Notes under the pieces: generated by a model
The model's input: only the letters and a program-made list of their open reading frames with translations
Told to the model about the DNA's origin: nothing
Database searches by the model: none
Shown here: piece by piece, positions 26,950-35,048 of the stretch
How positions within the stretch are numbered: position 1 is the first letter of the stretch
Layout: the number at the start of each line of letters is the position of its first letter
Assembly: GCA_017468365.1 (NCBI GenBank)
Contig: JAFUIS010000005.1
Coordinates: 62,001-126,000 of the forward strand
Direction: 5' to 3'
Length of the DNA: 64,000 bases
Source: Oscillospiraceae bacterium
GTDB taxonomy: Bacteria; Bacillota; Clostridia; Oscillospirales; Ruminococcaceae
Position numbers and translations under genes: made by a program

Positions 26950-27776
26950 TAAAACGTGATGCGAGGTTTGCCCTTCGCTTTTGCGGCGGAAGAGCGGTCG
27001 CTTCGCTTATGACGGTCGTTCTTGTTTACCTTGCCGTAAGTCTTACCCATTCGGCACTGCTTTTTATCTTTGCCCCCGAAAGCAGCATCGAAGCTTTTTT
27101 TGAAACCTATTACGGATCTTCGACCGAAGACAAAATCATAACCCTTTGCTGCGCGGTACTTTATTATCTTGTGATGTCACCGCTTTTCATGGGTTACACA
27201 AAACTGCATTTTGCTTTTTCCGAAGGACTTGACGAAAGTGCCGTAATGCTTTTTGATTATTTTTCTTCGGTCAAAAAGTTTTTCGGTTCGGTTTTGTTTT
27301 CCGTTATTTACGATGCAAGGGTGCTTTTCTTCATCGTTCTTGCCGCTGCGCCCGGTGCGGGACTTTTTTACTTTGCGCAGAACTATTTTCCCGAAGGAAG
27401 CGACACCCTTGAAATACTTCGCATTTCCCTTTGCTGCATTGCCGTCGGACTTATGATACTTTGCCTTTCCCTTGCGCTTATTTTCGTTCAGCGCTGGAGC
27501 CTTGCGAAATATTATTATTGCGAAGGAAACGGAGTTTTCGCCTCTCTTTCCCTTTCGGCAAAAGCGACCAAAGGTTTTTGCACCCGCATCATCCGTTTCA
27601 GGGTGAGCTTTTTCGGCTGGGCGCTGCTTTCGTTCCTTATCCTTCCGATGATATGGTCGGCGCCCTATTATTTTGTTTCGGACGCGATTTTTTCAAGGTA
27701 TCTTATGGAACGCTATGAACGCTCTCTTGCTCAGGTGCCCGAAAGCATCGCAGATGACGAAACTATTGCGGAATAA
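26931..27776 (+). CDS. Multi-pass membrane protein of unknown function
   Basis: 281 aa. Five or six hydrophobic helices (about 24-50, 70-90, 120-150, 163-190, 220-250). General layout resembles DUF975-type membrane proteins, but no diagnostic motif is certain. It overlaps the phosphatase gene by 19 bp and is therefore co-transcribed. Its 3' end overlaps the converging spmB by 14 bp, with no terminator between them. Confidence 0.65.
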   Translation: MELFRVIKRDARFALRFCGGRAVASLMTVVLVYLAVSLTHSALLFIFAPESSIEAFFETYYGSSTEDKIITLCCAVLYYLVMSPLFMGYTKLHFAFSEGLDESAVMLFDYFSSVKKFFGSVLFSVIYDARVLFFIVLAAAPGAGLFYFAQNYFPEGSDTLEILRISLCCIAVGLMILCLSLALIFVQRWSLAKYYYCEGNGVFASLSLSAKATKGFCTRIIRFRVSFFGWALLSFLILPMIWSAPYYFVSDAIFSRYLMERYERSLAQVPESIADDETIAE

Positions 27777-28278
27777 AAAGATTCACCGCAAAAACGCTCA
27801 ATATCGCGGCGGCAATATCCGCCATAAGTGCGGCAGGAACTGTGTTCCTGCCGTTTTTAATTCCCACCGCGCCGTAATAGACCGCAACGGTATAAAAAGT
27901 TGTTTCGCTTCCGCCCATAAGTACCGAAGCGACTTTTTCCGCAAAGGAACCGATTTCCAGTTCGCGGCAAAGCTCCTCATAATATCCCAGCGCACCGGAA
28001 CCCGAAAAGGGCCGGAGCAACGCGAGAGGAAGCACCTCTTTAGGAAAACCGAGCTTTTCAAAAAGCGGAAAAACCATTTCCGAAAAAATTTCAACCGCAC
28101 CGCTTTCCCTTAACATTCCCACAGCGGTCATAAGAAAACAAAGCGCCGGAAGAACGGAAACAGCGGTTTTCAGCCCTTGCTTTGCGCCTTCGGTGAAAAC
28201 CGCAAAAACGTCGGTCTTTTTAAAAATCCCGAAGCCGACGATAAAAATCACCGCCGCGGGAACTATCCAAACGCTCAT
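27763..28278 (-). CDS. spmB: Spore maturation protein B
   Basis: 171 aa membrane protein of the nucleoside-recognition (Gate) domain family. Typical segments are ALLRPFSGSGALGYYEE and SVLMGGSETTFYTVAVYYGAVGIK, the SpmB signature. With SpmA it is needed for spore core dehydration in Bacillus. It overlaps spmA by 4 bp (ATGA). Its presence argues for a sporulating organism. Confidence 0.9.
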   Translation of the reverse strand: MSVWIVPAAVIFIVGFGIFKKTDVFAVFTEGAKQGLKTAVSVLPALCFLMTAVGMLRESGAVEIFSEMVFPLFEKLGFPKEVLPLALLRPFSGSGALGYYEELCRELEIGSFAEKVASVLMGGSETTFYTVAVYYGAVGIKNGRNTVPAALMADIAAAILSVFAVNLFIPQ

Positions 28279-28850
28279 GTCTTTTTGAAAAAGCCGGTCT
28301 TTGCGGCGGTTATTCCGACAAAAAGCGAAAGGGCGCTTACAAACCAGACCGCTGGAAGGATATCAAGAGGATCGGCTGCGCCGTTTTCAAGCCTGAGCGA
28401 CGCAACGGTGGTTGGTATGAGCTGGAGCGACGCGGTGTTCATTACGACAAAGCAGACCATTTCTTCCGTTGCTGACTTTGAAAAGCCGGACATCCGCGAA
28501 AGTTCTTTCATTGCGGAAATTCCCAGCGGGGTGGCGGCGTTTCCCATTCCCAAAAGGTTCGCGGTAACGTTCATGGATATGGCGCCCATGGCTTTTTCTT
28601 CGTTTTTAAGCCTCGGAAAAATCAGTTTCAAAAGGGGCGAAAGCGCGGCGCAAAGGATTTTTGTGAGGCCGCTTTTTTCTGCCACCGCGGTCATTCCGCT
28701 CCAGAAACAAAGGGAACCCAAAAGTTTTATCGAAAGTTCGACCGCTTTTGTGGATTCGCCCACAGCTGCGGCAGAAACTTCGGGCAATCTTCCGCTTGCA
28801 GCGCCCACAAAAACAGACAAAAGCGCCGCGGCAAAAAAGAATTTTCCCAA
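28275..28850 (-). CDS. spmA: Spore maturation protein A
   Basis: 191 aa. Gate-domain membrane protein with KLLGSLCFWSGMTAVAEKSGL, GAISMNVTANLLGMGNAATPLGI and VCFVVMNTASLQLIPTTVASLR, the SpmA pattern. Starts at TTG 28850 after GAGAGGCGA; no ATG is available nearby. Upstream gene of the spmAB pair, divergent from the abrB-like gene. Confidence 0.9.
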   Translation of the reverse strand: MGKFFFAAALLSVFVGAASGRLPEVSAAAVGESTKAVELSIKLLGSLCFWSGMTAVAEKSGLTKILCAALSPLLKLIFPRLKNEEKAMGAISMNVTANLLGMGNAATPLGISAMKELSRMSGFSKSATEEMVCFVVMNTASLQLIPTTVASLRLENGAADPLDILPAVWFVSALSLFVGITAAKTGFFKKT

Positions 28851-28896
28851 AAAAATCGCCTCTCTTTAAGATTTTATTAAGTACGTCCCGCTCTTC

Positions 28897-28925
28897 TTGA
28901 CAAAAAAAGGAAACTACTGTATATT
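28897..28925 (+). promoter_or_regulatory. Sigma-A promoter of the abrB-like gene
   Basis: Consensus TTGACA, exactly 17 bp, TATATT, 37 bp before the ATG. Confidence 0.85.
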
Positions 28926-28961
28926 TAAGGTGCAAAATGTAAAATTATGGGAGGGATTTTT

Positions 28962-29201
28962 ATGAAATCAACCGGCATTGTAAGAAAAGTCGACGAACTT
29001 GGAAGAATCGTTCTTCCCATCGAACTCAGAAGAACCCTCAACATCGAAGTCAAAGACGCTCTTGAAATTTATGTTGACGACAACACGATTATGCTTAAAA
29101 AATATGAACCTGCCTGCGTTTTCTGCGGAAGCGCCGACGGAGTTGTGGATTTCAAGGGCAAGAACATCTGTGAACACTGCATCAAGGAAATCTGTAAATA
29201 A
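28962..29201 (+). CDS. AbrB/SpoVT-like transition-state regulator with C-terminal zinc finger
   Basis: 79 aa. Residues 1-50 form the AbrB swapped-hairpin DNA-binding domain (GIVRKVDELGRIVLPIELRRTL). Residues 53-79 hold two CxxC pairs (CVFCGSADG...NICEHCIKEIC), a zinc-ribbon-like tail found in many clostridial AbrB proteins. It likely controls growth-phase or sporulation genes. ATG 28962 follows GGGAGGG. Strong own promoter and terminator. Confidence 0.92.
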   Translation: MKSTGIVRKVDELGRIVLPIELRRTLNIEVKDALEIYVDDNTIMLKKYEPACVFCGSADGVVDFKGKNICEHCIKEICK

Positions 29202-29214
29202 AACGAAATAAAAA

Positions 29215-29245
29215 AGCCGTGCTCATTTTTGAGCACGGCTTTTGT
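29215..29245 (+). terminator. Terminator of abrB-like gene
   Basis: AGCCGTGCTC / GAGCACGGCT stem with a short A/T loop then TTTTGTTTT. The same stem sequence recurs at 29989 and, in shorter form, at 36487. Confidence 0.9.
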
Positions 29246-29255
29246 TTTATCCCGG

Positions 29256-29924
29256 TTACGGGTATTCGATAACTCTTGCGTCAAACTCGCTGAAGCTTTC
29301 ATCGGTCATCTGCCAGACTTCTTCGTCTTCAAGATATTTTACCTCAACGGTCACGGTTTCGGGTGCGTTATATCCCATTTCGGGAATCTGGGCGCGAAGG
29401 GCTTCGATAAGGCATGCCGCCCATTTTTCGTCGTATTCCTGATATTCCGCCATGGTCATGTTTTCTATATCGACGTCGGCATATTCCGCATAAAGATCGG
29501 TCATATAATCTTCGTAATTCATCAGAAGAAGTTCCATGATATCGATGGGATAAACTTCGGTTTCGATTTTGAAAGTGATCTCGTCAACTCTTTCGGCGCC
29601 TTTTACTTCAAATTTGGATTTGGAATAAATCTCTTTATATACTTCGGCAAGTTCGTTTCTTATTTCTTCGGTGGGATATTCGATATCCACATAATAGATA
29701 AAGAAATCGACTTCTGCAAAAATTCCCTCTTCATAGGAAGCGTCAAGTTCTTCTTCGGTGGACCGAGTGGAAGAAATGAACGTCGGATCATGTTCCCCGA
29801 GATAAATGGATTCAAGGTTCCATTTTACAAGGCTTGCCGCATCCTCTTCGGAATAACCGCCGCCGCATCCTGCAAAAGAAAGCAGCATTGCAAAAATCAT
29901 AATAACAGATAAGAATTTTTTCAC
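29256..29924 (-). CDS. Lipoprotein of unknown function
   Basis: 222 aa. Signal peptide with lipobox FAGC (Cys20) followed by a glycine linker. The acidic, Tyr/Glu-rich mature part (VDFFIYYVDIEYPTEEI, MELLLMNYEDYMTDLYAEYADVD) resembles DUF5105-type clostridial lipoproteins loosely. No catalytic motif. It converges on the abrB-like gene and shares its hairpin region. Confidence 0.7.
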   Translation of the reverse strand: MKKFLSVIMIFAMLLSFAGCGGGYSEEDAASLVKWNLESIYLGEHDPTFISSTRSTEEELDASYEEGIFAEVDFFIYYVDIEYPTEEIRNELAEVYKEIYSKSKFEVKGAERVDEITFKIETEVYPIDIMELLLMNYEDYMTDLYAEYADVDIENMTMAEYQEYDEKWAACLIEALRAQIPEMGYNAPETVTVEVKYLEDEEVWQMTDESFSEFDARVIEYP

Positions 29925-29988
29925 TTTTATCCCTCCCTTTCCGGTGTATTTATAATATAGTACAAATTGTCGATTTTTGCAACAAAAA

Positions 29989-30019
29989 AGCCGTGCTCAT
30001 TTTTGAGCACGGCTTTTTA
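29989..30019. terminator. Terminator downstream of rimI
   Basis: The same AGCCGTGCTC/GAGCACGGCT stem as at 29215, with A-runs and T-runs on both sides. It ends the alr-rimI operon on the minus strand. Confidence 0.85.
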
Positions 30020-30036
30020 TTTTTTGAGCACGGTTG

Positions 30037-30516
30037 TTATTCGTCGTCGTCCCATTCTTCATATTCCATGGTGCCGTCAAAGGCAAGATGCATGAGAATG
30101 GCGTTTTCTTTGGGATCGGTGTAATAATCCTTTCGGATGCCGCAAAAAGCGAAGCCTTCGCTTTCATAAAGGCTTATGGCGGGAAGGTTGCTTGTTCTTA
30201 CCTCAAGAAAAATCTGTTCGGTATCCTTTTTTCGGGCTTCATCGATGAATCTTTTTATAAGCACTCTTCCAAGGCCTTTTCTTCGGAACTTGGGTGAAAC
30301 GGCAACGTTGAAAATTTCGGTTTCGCCGGCAATTGTTCTTCCTCCGATGTATCCGGCAAGTTCATCTTCAATGAAAACTCCAAAAAAGTCGGAAAGTGGG
30401 TCTTTCATTTCCGAAACAAGGGTTGCTTCGCTCCAGGGGTGGGAAAAACAGAGCTTTTCTATTTCAGAAACGGCAAAAGCGTCTTTTTCCGAAAGACGCA
30501 GGGCTTCATAACTCAT
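30037..30516 (-). CDS. rimI: Ribosomal-protein-alanine N-acetyltransferase
   Basis: 159 aa from the ATG at 30516, which overlaps the alr stop (ATGA) and has GGAAGG upstream; a GTG four codons earlier is less likely. GNAT core: IFNVAVSPKFRRKGLGRVLI, LEVRTSNLPAISLYESEGF and the RimI-like RKDYYTDPKENAILM ending. It acetylates ribosomal protein S18 in the type enzyme. Confidence 0.88.
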   Translation of the reverse strand: MSYEALRLSEKDAFAVSEIEKLCFSHPWSEATLVSEMKDPLSDFFGVFIEDELAGYIGGRTIAGETEIFNVAVSPKFRRKGLGRVLIKRFIDEARKKDTEQIFLEVRTSNLPAISLYESEGFAFCGIRKDYYTDPKENAILMHLAFDGTMEYEEWDDDE

Positions 30517-31718
30517 TTTTCCTTCCACCTTGCATAGTCAAAGTTATGTACGTTTTCGCCGTGGAGATAATAGCATCTGGGAACGCGGCGGGAAACTGCA
30601 CAGATTATTTCGTAATTTATGGTACCCGCAAGGGTCGCCACCTCTTCTACGGAAACAAAAGCATTGCCGTCGCGGCCAAAGACCGTTACGATATCGCCCT
30701 CTTCCGCTTCGGGAATTGCGGTGACGTCGAGCATGGTCTGGTCCATACAAACGCTTCCCACAACCGGGGCATATTTCCCGCGGACTATCATTCTTCCCTT
30801 GTTGGTAAGAAGGCGGTGATATCCGTCCGCATAACCGATAGCCGTTGAAGCAACGCGCATATTTTCCGGCGCGGTAAAGCGTCTTCCGTAGCTTATGCAG
30901 GAACCTTTTTCATAATCCTTAGTCATGCTTACAACGGTGCGAAGTTCCATGGCAGGTTTAAGCTTGATGCGGCAGGTGACCTCTTCGTTGGAAGAGGGAT
31001 AAAGTCCGTAAAGAATAACGCCCGGACGGACCATATCAAGATGCATTTCGGGATAGCAAAGCACCGCCGCGCTGTTGCAGCAGTGGCGGATGCCCACGTT
31101 AACGCCTTTTTCTTTAAGGGCATCGCAAACGCGGCAGAAACGTTCAAACTGGAGTTTCGTATAGGCGACTCCGTCGTCAAAAGGTTCATCAGCGGAGGCA
31201 AAATGGGTGAAAGCACCGGTTATTTTTATGTTCGGAAGTTTTGAAACCTCTTCCGCTTCCAAAACTGCGGTATCAAAATTATCGCCGGAACAGACAAAGC
31301 CTATCCTTCCCATTCCGGTGTCGAATTTGAGATGCACGTCAAGGGTGACGCCGAGTTTTTCCGCCTCGGCGGAAAGTTCCTTTGCGTAATGAAGGGAATA
31401 TGCGGTCTGGGTGATGTTCCATTTTGCAAGGTCGCCCACACATTCCGCGGGGGTGTTTCCAAAGATGAGGATGGGCTTTGTAACGCCGCTTTCACGGATT
31501 CCCAAAGCTTCGCCCAGATTCGAAACGCCGAACCAGTCTGCGCCCGCATCTTCGAGAAAAGGCGCGGTCATTCTGTCGCCGTGGCCGTAGGCATCGGCTT
31601 TTACGACGGCCATGATCATGGATCTTCCCACGTGCGCTTTTATTTTTCTGAAGTTGTACTCGATTGCATCAAGGGAAATATCCACCCAGGTTCTGCGGAG
31701 CACTTCACTTTTTGTCAT
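30513..31718 (-). CDS. alr: Alanine racemase
   Basis: 401 aa. The PLP lysine lies in MAVVKADAYGHGD (near residue 39), with VHLKFDTGMGRIGF, the phosphate-binding region and the catalytic tyrosine region SYGRRFTAP, then VCMDQTMLDVT. It makes D-alanine for peptidoglycan. Followed with 4-bp overlap by rimI; its start overlaps a small membrane-protein gene by 14 bp. RBS AGGAGG. Confidence 0.95.
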   Translation of the reverse strand: MTKSEVLRRTWVDISLDAIEYNFRKIKAHVGRSMIMAVVKADAYGHGDRMTAPFLEDAGADWFGVSNLGEALGIRESGVTKPILIFGNTPAECVGDLAKWNITQTAYSLHYAKELSAEAEKLGVTLDVHLKFDTGMGRIGFVCSGDNFDTAVLEAEEVSKLPNIKITGAFTHFASADEPFDDGVAYTKLQFERFCRVCDALKEKGVNVGIRHCCNSAAVLCYPEMHLDMVRPGVILYGLYPSSNEEVTCRIKLKPAMELRTVVSMTKDYEKGSCISYGRRFTAPENMRVASTAIGYADGYHRLLTNKGRMIVRGKYAPVVGSVCMDQTMLDVTAIPEAEEGDIVTVFGRDGNAFVSVEEVATLAGTINYEIICAVSRRVPRCYYLHGENVHNFDYARWKEK

Positions 31719-31929
31719 TTTCGTTCCTCCTGTCTTTTACCCACATAAGGATATACAGGCCAATTATATTAAATCCAAGGGAAAAATAGAGCAGTACTGT
31801 TGAAAAAATGCTTTCGGTAAAAAGCAGCAGCGCAAGGCATCCTGCAAGGCAGATCATTCCCGCGGCAACAAACCAAAGGGCGCGCTTTTTGTTAGAAAGA
31901 TCATTCCAATATGAAAGAATTCTGTTCAT
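31705..31929 (-). CDS. Small two-helix membrane protein upstream of alr
   Basis: 74 aa from ATG 31929 (AAAGGAAAA upstream). Two hydrophobic helices (about 17-38 and 43-63) separated by a short turn, with charged ends. No known domain. Overlap with alr suggests coupling. Confidence 0.7.
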   Translation of the reverse strand: MNRILSYWNDLSNKKRALWFVAAGMICLAGCLALLLFTESIFSTVLLYFSLGFNIIGLYILMWVKDRRNENDKK

Positions 31930-31947
31930 GGGTTTTCCTTTCAATAA

Positions 31948-32478
31948 TCAGGGAAGGTAATGGTCGATAAGTTCCTTTGCGACGGTTTTATCGTCTTCGG
32001 AAAGCATAAGCATTATTACAAGTTCCCCTGCCTGATAAATTTCGGCTTCCATTGCGATGGAATAGGAATCGTAAACGTCATAGTTAAGGAATTCGTTGAT
32101 TCGGTCGTCCTTTCGAAGTTCAAGAGAATCCATAACTTCGATAGCATGGCCTTCTTTAACGCGGATTATCGCAACGTCGGCAACGCCGTATTTTCCTTCG
32201 GCGGAGCGAACGTCGTAGGAGATAACTTTTTCGAGGTCGAGGTAATACTGTTCGGTAAGAACGGTCTCATCGGTGATTTTTGAAACGCTTTGGGAAGTGA
32301 GTTTGCTGATATCGAGGTTTGCGTATATTCCGTCAACAACAAGCGAGATGTCGAGCATTTCCCAGCTGAATTCATCGGGGTTCACTTCTTCGTCCTCGCC
32401 GTTATTTCCTCCGCATCCGCAGAAAGCAAGAACAAGCGCCATGGCAAGTGCGGCGATTTTCAAAAAGGTTTTTTTCAT
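31948..32478 (-). CDS. DUF4358-type lipoprotein
   Basis: 176 aa. Lipoprotein signal with FCGC (Cys20), then an acidic spacer and a compact domain with YYLDLEKVISYDVRSAEGKYGV and VADVAIIRVKEGH, as in DUF4358 proteins of gut Clostridia. Function unknown. ATG 32478 follows AAAGGAGG. Probably first gene of the unit leading to alr. Confidence 0.75.
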   Translation of the reverse strand: MKKTFLKIAALAMALVLAFCGCGGNNGEDEEVNPDEFSWEMLDISLVVDGIYANLDISKLTSQSVSKITDETVLTEQYYLDLEKVISYDVRSAEGKYGVADVAIIRVKEGHAIEVMDSLELRKDDRINEFLNYDVYDSYSIAMEAEIYQAGELVIMLMLSEDDKTVAKELIDHYLP

Positions 32479-32657
32479 CGCGGCGCCTCCTTTCGTAACA
32501 TGGATATGATAACCCATTTCAAAAAGTTTTTGGTTAACTGTCTGTGAATTATGGGCATAATATCGGATTATATAGAATAATTATATATCTTTTTACCTTT
32601 TTAGACAATAGAAATTTATTCCGATGGAAAAATTATTAAATAAAAACTTTTTTCTTG

Positions 32658-32686
32658 TTGACAAATTAAATTCCGTTTGATATAAT
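32658..32686 (+). promoter_or_regulatory. Perfect consensus promoter of the tRNA cluster
   Basis: TTGACA, 17 bp, TATAAT, with the tRNA-Gly starting 14 bp after the -10. This is the best promoter in the window. Confidence 0.95.
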
Positions 32687-32700
32687 AATTCGTGCGTTAT

Positions 32701-32774
32701 GCGGATGTAATTCATTGGTAGAATGCCAGCCTTCCAAGCTGGATAGGGGGGTTCGATTCCCCTCATCCGCTCCA
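32701..32774 (+). tRNA. tRNA-Gly (anticodon TCC)
   Basis: Acceptor GCGGATG / CATCCGC, anticodon loop CTTCCAA (TCC) on stem CCAGC/GCTGG, T-loop GTTCGATTC, discriminator T and encoded CCA. Confidence 0.95.
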
Positions 32775-32778
32775 ACTT

Positions 32779-32855
32779 GCGCCGTTAGCTCAGCTGGATA
32801 GAGCATCTGCCTTCTAAGCAGAGGGCCGGGGGTTCGAGTCCCTCACGGCGCGCCA
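32779..32855 (+). tRNA. tRNA-Arg (anticodon TCT)
   Basis: Acceptor GCGCCGT / ACGGCGC, anticodon loop CTTCTAA (TCT) on stem TCTGC/GCAGA, T-arm GGTTCGAGTCC, encoded CCA. Four bases after tRNA-Gly. Confidence 0.95.
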
Positions 32856-32879
32856 AGGCAGCTTTCGGCTGCCATATAT

Positions 32880-32958
32880 GGTGGATGTAGCGTAGCTGGC
32901 CTAACGCGTCAGATTGTGGCTCTGAAGACCGTGGGTTCGAATCCCACCCTCCACCCCA
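32880..32958 (+). tRNA. tRNA-His (anticodon GTG)
   Basis: Anticodon loop TTGTGGC on stem TCAGA/TCTGA. The extra G-1 at 32880 can pair with discriminator C at 32955, the tRNA-His hallmark. T-arm GTGGG TTCGAAT CCCAC; encoded CCA. One T-C mismatch in the acceptor stem. Confidence 0.93.
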
Positions 32959-32972
32959 TATAAAAGCCGTAT

Positions 32973-33005
32973 GCCCACAGTTTTTTCAAAACCGTGGGCG
33001 TTTTT
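32973..33005 (+). terminator. Hairpin within the tRNA cluster
   Basis: GCCCAC...GTGGGC stem, with inner GTTTT/AAAAC pairing, followed by GTTTTTAC, between tRNA-His and tRNA-Gln. It could end a part of transcripts or mark a processing site. Confidence 0.55.
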
Positions 33006-33021
33006 ACTATAAACCTCATAT

Positions 33022-33097
33022 TGGGGTGTCGCCAAGCGGTAAGGCACAGGACTTTGACTCCTGCATTTCGTGGGTCCGAATCCCGCCACCCCAACCA
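33022..33097 (+). tRNA. tRNA-Gln (anticodon TTG)
   Basis: Acceptor TGGGGTG / CACCCCA, anticodon loop CTTTGAC (TTG) on stem CAGGA/TCCTG, discriminator A and encoded CCA. Confidence 0.95.
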
Positions 33098-33100
33098 AAA

Positions 33101-33135
33101 ATACCCTTTCCCGTTTTGGGAAAGGGTATTTTTAT
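33101..33135 (+). terminator. Terminator of the tRNA cluster
   Basis: 12-bp stem ATACCCTTTCCC / GGGAAAGGGTAT followed by TTTTTATTT. Confidence 0.9.
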
Positions 33136-33163
33136 TTGATGATAACAAAAGATGCAGCAGCGC

Positions 33164-33191
33164 AAAAAAGCACCCTTTCGGGTGCTTTTTT
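33164..33191. terminator. Second hairpin between tRNA cluster and histidine kinase
   Basis: AAAAAAGCACCC / GGGTGCTTTTTT stem with a TTTC loop. A/T-flanked on both sides, so suited to end the converging kinase operon. Confidence 0.85.
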
Positions 33192-33222
33192 GCGTTTTTG
33201 GGAAGAGGTGCTATAAAAAACC

Positions 33223-34263
33223 TTAAAGGATAACCGTGAATTTTGCGCCGCCCTCGGGGCGGTTTTCGGCGGTGACTTTTCCGCCTTCGAGCAAAAGAAT
33301 GTTTTTTACAAGGGCAAGCCCAAGGCCGTTGCCCTCTTCTTTGTGGGAAGAATCACTTTGATAAAAGCGGTCGAAAATATGTTCAATGGAATCGCTTTTT
33401 ATTCCGGGACCGCTGTCTTCGACGGTGACAACGGTTTTTCCTTCGGAAAAGAAGAGCCTTATTTTAAGTAGTCCGCCCTTTGGAGTAAATTTTATCGCGT
33501 TCGAAATAAGGTTAGTCCAGACGTGGAACATAAGGCTTTCGTTGCCTTCGAATTCGGCTTCTTCAAGGTCGATATCCAGTTCCGTTTCTTTTTCGGTCCA
33601 TTCTCTTTCAAAAGCAAGCACTGCCTGGCGGATCTGTTCGTCAAGGCGGTATTTTTTCACGTCGGAACGGATAGCCTTGTTGTCGACCTTTGAAAGAAGG
33701 AGAATGTTGCCAACAAGGTTCGAAAGGCGCTTTGTGTTGAAAAGTATTTTTTCTGTATATATTCTTTCTTCGTCGCAGCAATCCGGGTTGCACTGCAAAA
33801 GCGTTGCGTAACCTTCTATGGCGTTGATCGGCGTTTTAAATTCGTGCGAAACGTTCGAAACGAAATCCGTCTGCAAAATTTCGGTGGCACCCAGTTCCCT
33901 TGTCATGAGGTTGAAGCTTGAATACATATCCTTTATTTCGCGAAAAGGGGTTTTGGTTTCCAACCGGATATCAAAATTGCCTTTGGAAACCTCGTGCATG
34001 GCATCGCTTAATTTGGTTATGGGGCCGAAAAACAGTTTTCCAAGATAAAAAGTTGCGGTATAGCCTATTATCAGATTAAAAATTACAATCCAGATAAGCA
34101 AAAGCATTGTTTCTTTTATGGAAAAAATATTCCCGATAAAAAACGCCAGTCCGGCAGAAACAACAAAGGTAACAATCAGCTCCAGCATCATTACAAGGGT
34201 AAACCAAAGCCTTGTGCTTCGGCGAAGGGTTTTTCTTATTTTTGCCGCTTCTTTTATTCTCAT
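33223..34263 (-). CDS. Sensor histidine kinase with short extracytoplasmic loop
   Basis: 346 aa. Two close TM helices (20-44 and 52-76) with almost no loop, HAMP (77-125), HisKA with His140 (SNVSHEFKTPINAIEG), and ATPase boxes NLISNAIKFT, DSGPGI and GNGLGLALVK. The lack of a sensor domain is typical of intramembrane-sensing kinases near antimicrobial-peptide systems. It overlaps the response-regulator gene by 4 bp and forms a two-gene operon with it. Confidence 0.92.
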   Translation of the reverse strand: MRIKEAAKIRKTLRRSTRLWFTLVMMLELIVTFVVSAGLAFFIGNIFSIKETMLLLIWIVIFNLIIGYTATFYLGKLFFGPITKLSDAMHEVSKGNFDIRLETKTPFREIKDMYSSFNLMTRELGATEILQTDFVSNVSHEFKTPINAIEGYATLLQCNPDCCDEERIYTEKILFNTKRLSNLVGNILLLSKVDNKAIRSDVKKYRLDEQIRQAVLAFEREWTEKETELDIDLEEAEFEGNESLMFHVWTNLISNAIKFTPKGGLLKIRLFFSEGKTVVTVEDSGPGIKSDSIEHIFDRFYQSDSSHKEEGNGLGLALVKNILLLEGGKVTAENRPEGGAKFTVIL

Positions 34264-34931
34264 GCTTTTACCACCTTGTATCCCACTCCGCGGATAGTTA
34301 CGATTTTAAAATCCTCGCTGTCGCGGAATCTTTCGCGAAGGCGTCCGATATGAACGTCGACGGTATGGGTGTCGCTTTCGTTTTCATATCCCCAGATGTC
34401 GTCCATAAGCTGTTGGCGGGTAAAGATCTTTCCCGGGAACGAAGCCATTTTATAAAGGAGCATGAATTCCTTTTGGGGGAGTATCATGCTTTCCTTCGGG
34501 GTGGTAACGGTCAGGGAATCACATTCCATAACGGTGTTTCCAATGGTCTGGCGGCGTTCGTTTATCATCTGCGCCCTTCTCAAAAGTGCGCCGACCCTGA
34601 GTATCATTTCATTGACGTTGACGGGTTTTACCATATAATCGTCGGTGCCGGAAAGAAAGCCCAGCCGCATATCGTCAAAGGCATCCTTCGCTGTTATCAT
34701 CATCACCGGAACGGTGCTTCCCGCTTCGCGAATGGAACTTACAAGTTCATAGCCGTCCATCACCGGCATCATGATATCGGAAATTATAAGGTCAAAATAA
34801 TCGTTATCAAGAGCTTCAAGAGCCTCTTTTCCGTCGGAAACCCCTTTTACAAAATAGCCGTTTTTTGTAAGAACATGCTGAAAAAGCTGACGAAGTTCCC
34901 TATCGTCCTCCGCAATAAGAATTTTGAACAA
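34260..34931 (-). CDS. OmpR family response regulator
   Basis: 223 aa. Receiver: EDD (8-10), Asp52 (LIISDIMMPVMDGYE), ITAKD, MVKPVNVNEM. Winged helix: PQKEFMLLYKMASFPGKIFTR... and HTVDVHIGRLRERF. Partner of the kinase downstream. No ABC transporter is adjacent to hint at the regulon. Confidence 0.93.
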   Translation of the reverse strand: MFKILIAEDDRELRQLFQHVLTKNGYFVKGVSDGKEALEALDNDYFDLIISDIMMPVMDGYELVSSIREAGSTVPVMMITAKDAFDDMRLGFLSGTDDYMVKPVNVNEMILRVGALLRRAQMINERRQTIGNTVMECDSLTVTTPKESMILPQKEFMLLYKMASFPGKIFTRQQLMDDIWGYENESDTHTVDVHIGRLRERFRDSEDFKIVTIRGVGYKVVKA

Positions 34932-35016
34932 GGTGCATCTCCCCTTTTAATTTTCTTTTTTAATTATAACGCCGCTTTTTAAATTCTCTGTAAACAAATT
35001 ATCAACTTTTATTGAA

Positions 35017-35042
35017 AAAGGCGGAAGTTTCCTTCCGCCTTT
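35017..35042 (-). terminator. Terminator of the flavoprotein gene
   Basis: AAGGCGGAAG / CTTCCGCCTT stem; A-rich and T-rich flanks, just beyond the flavoprotein stop at 35049. Confidence 0.8.
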
Positions 35043-35048
35043 TCGTCT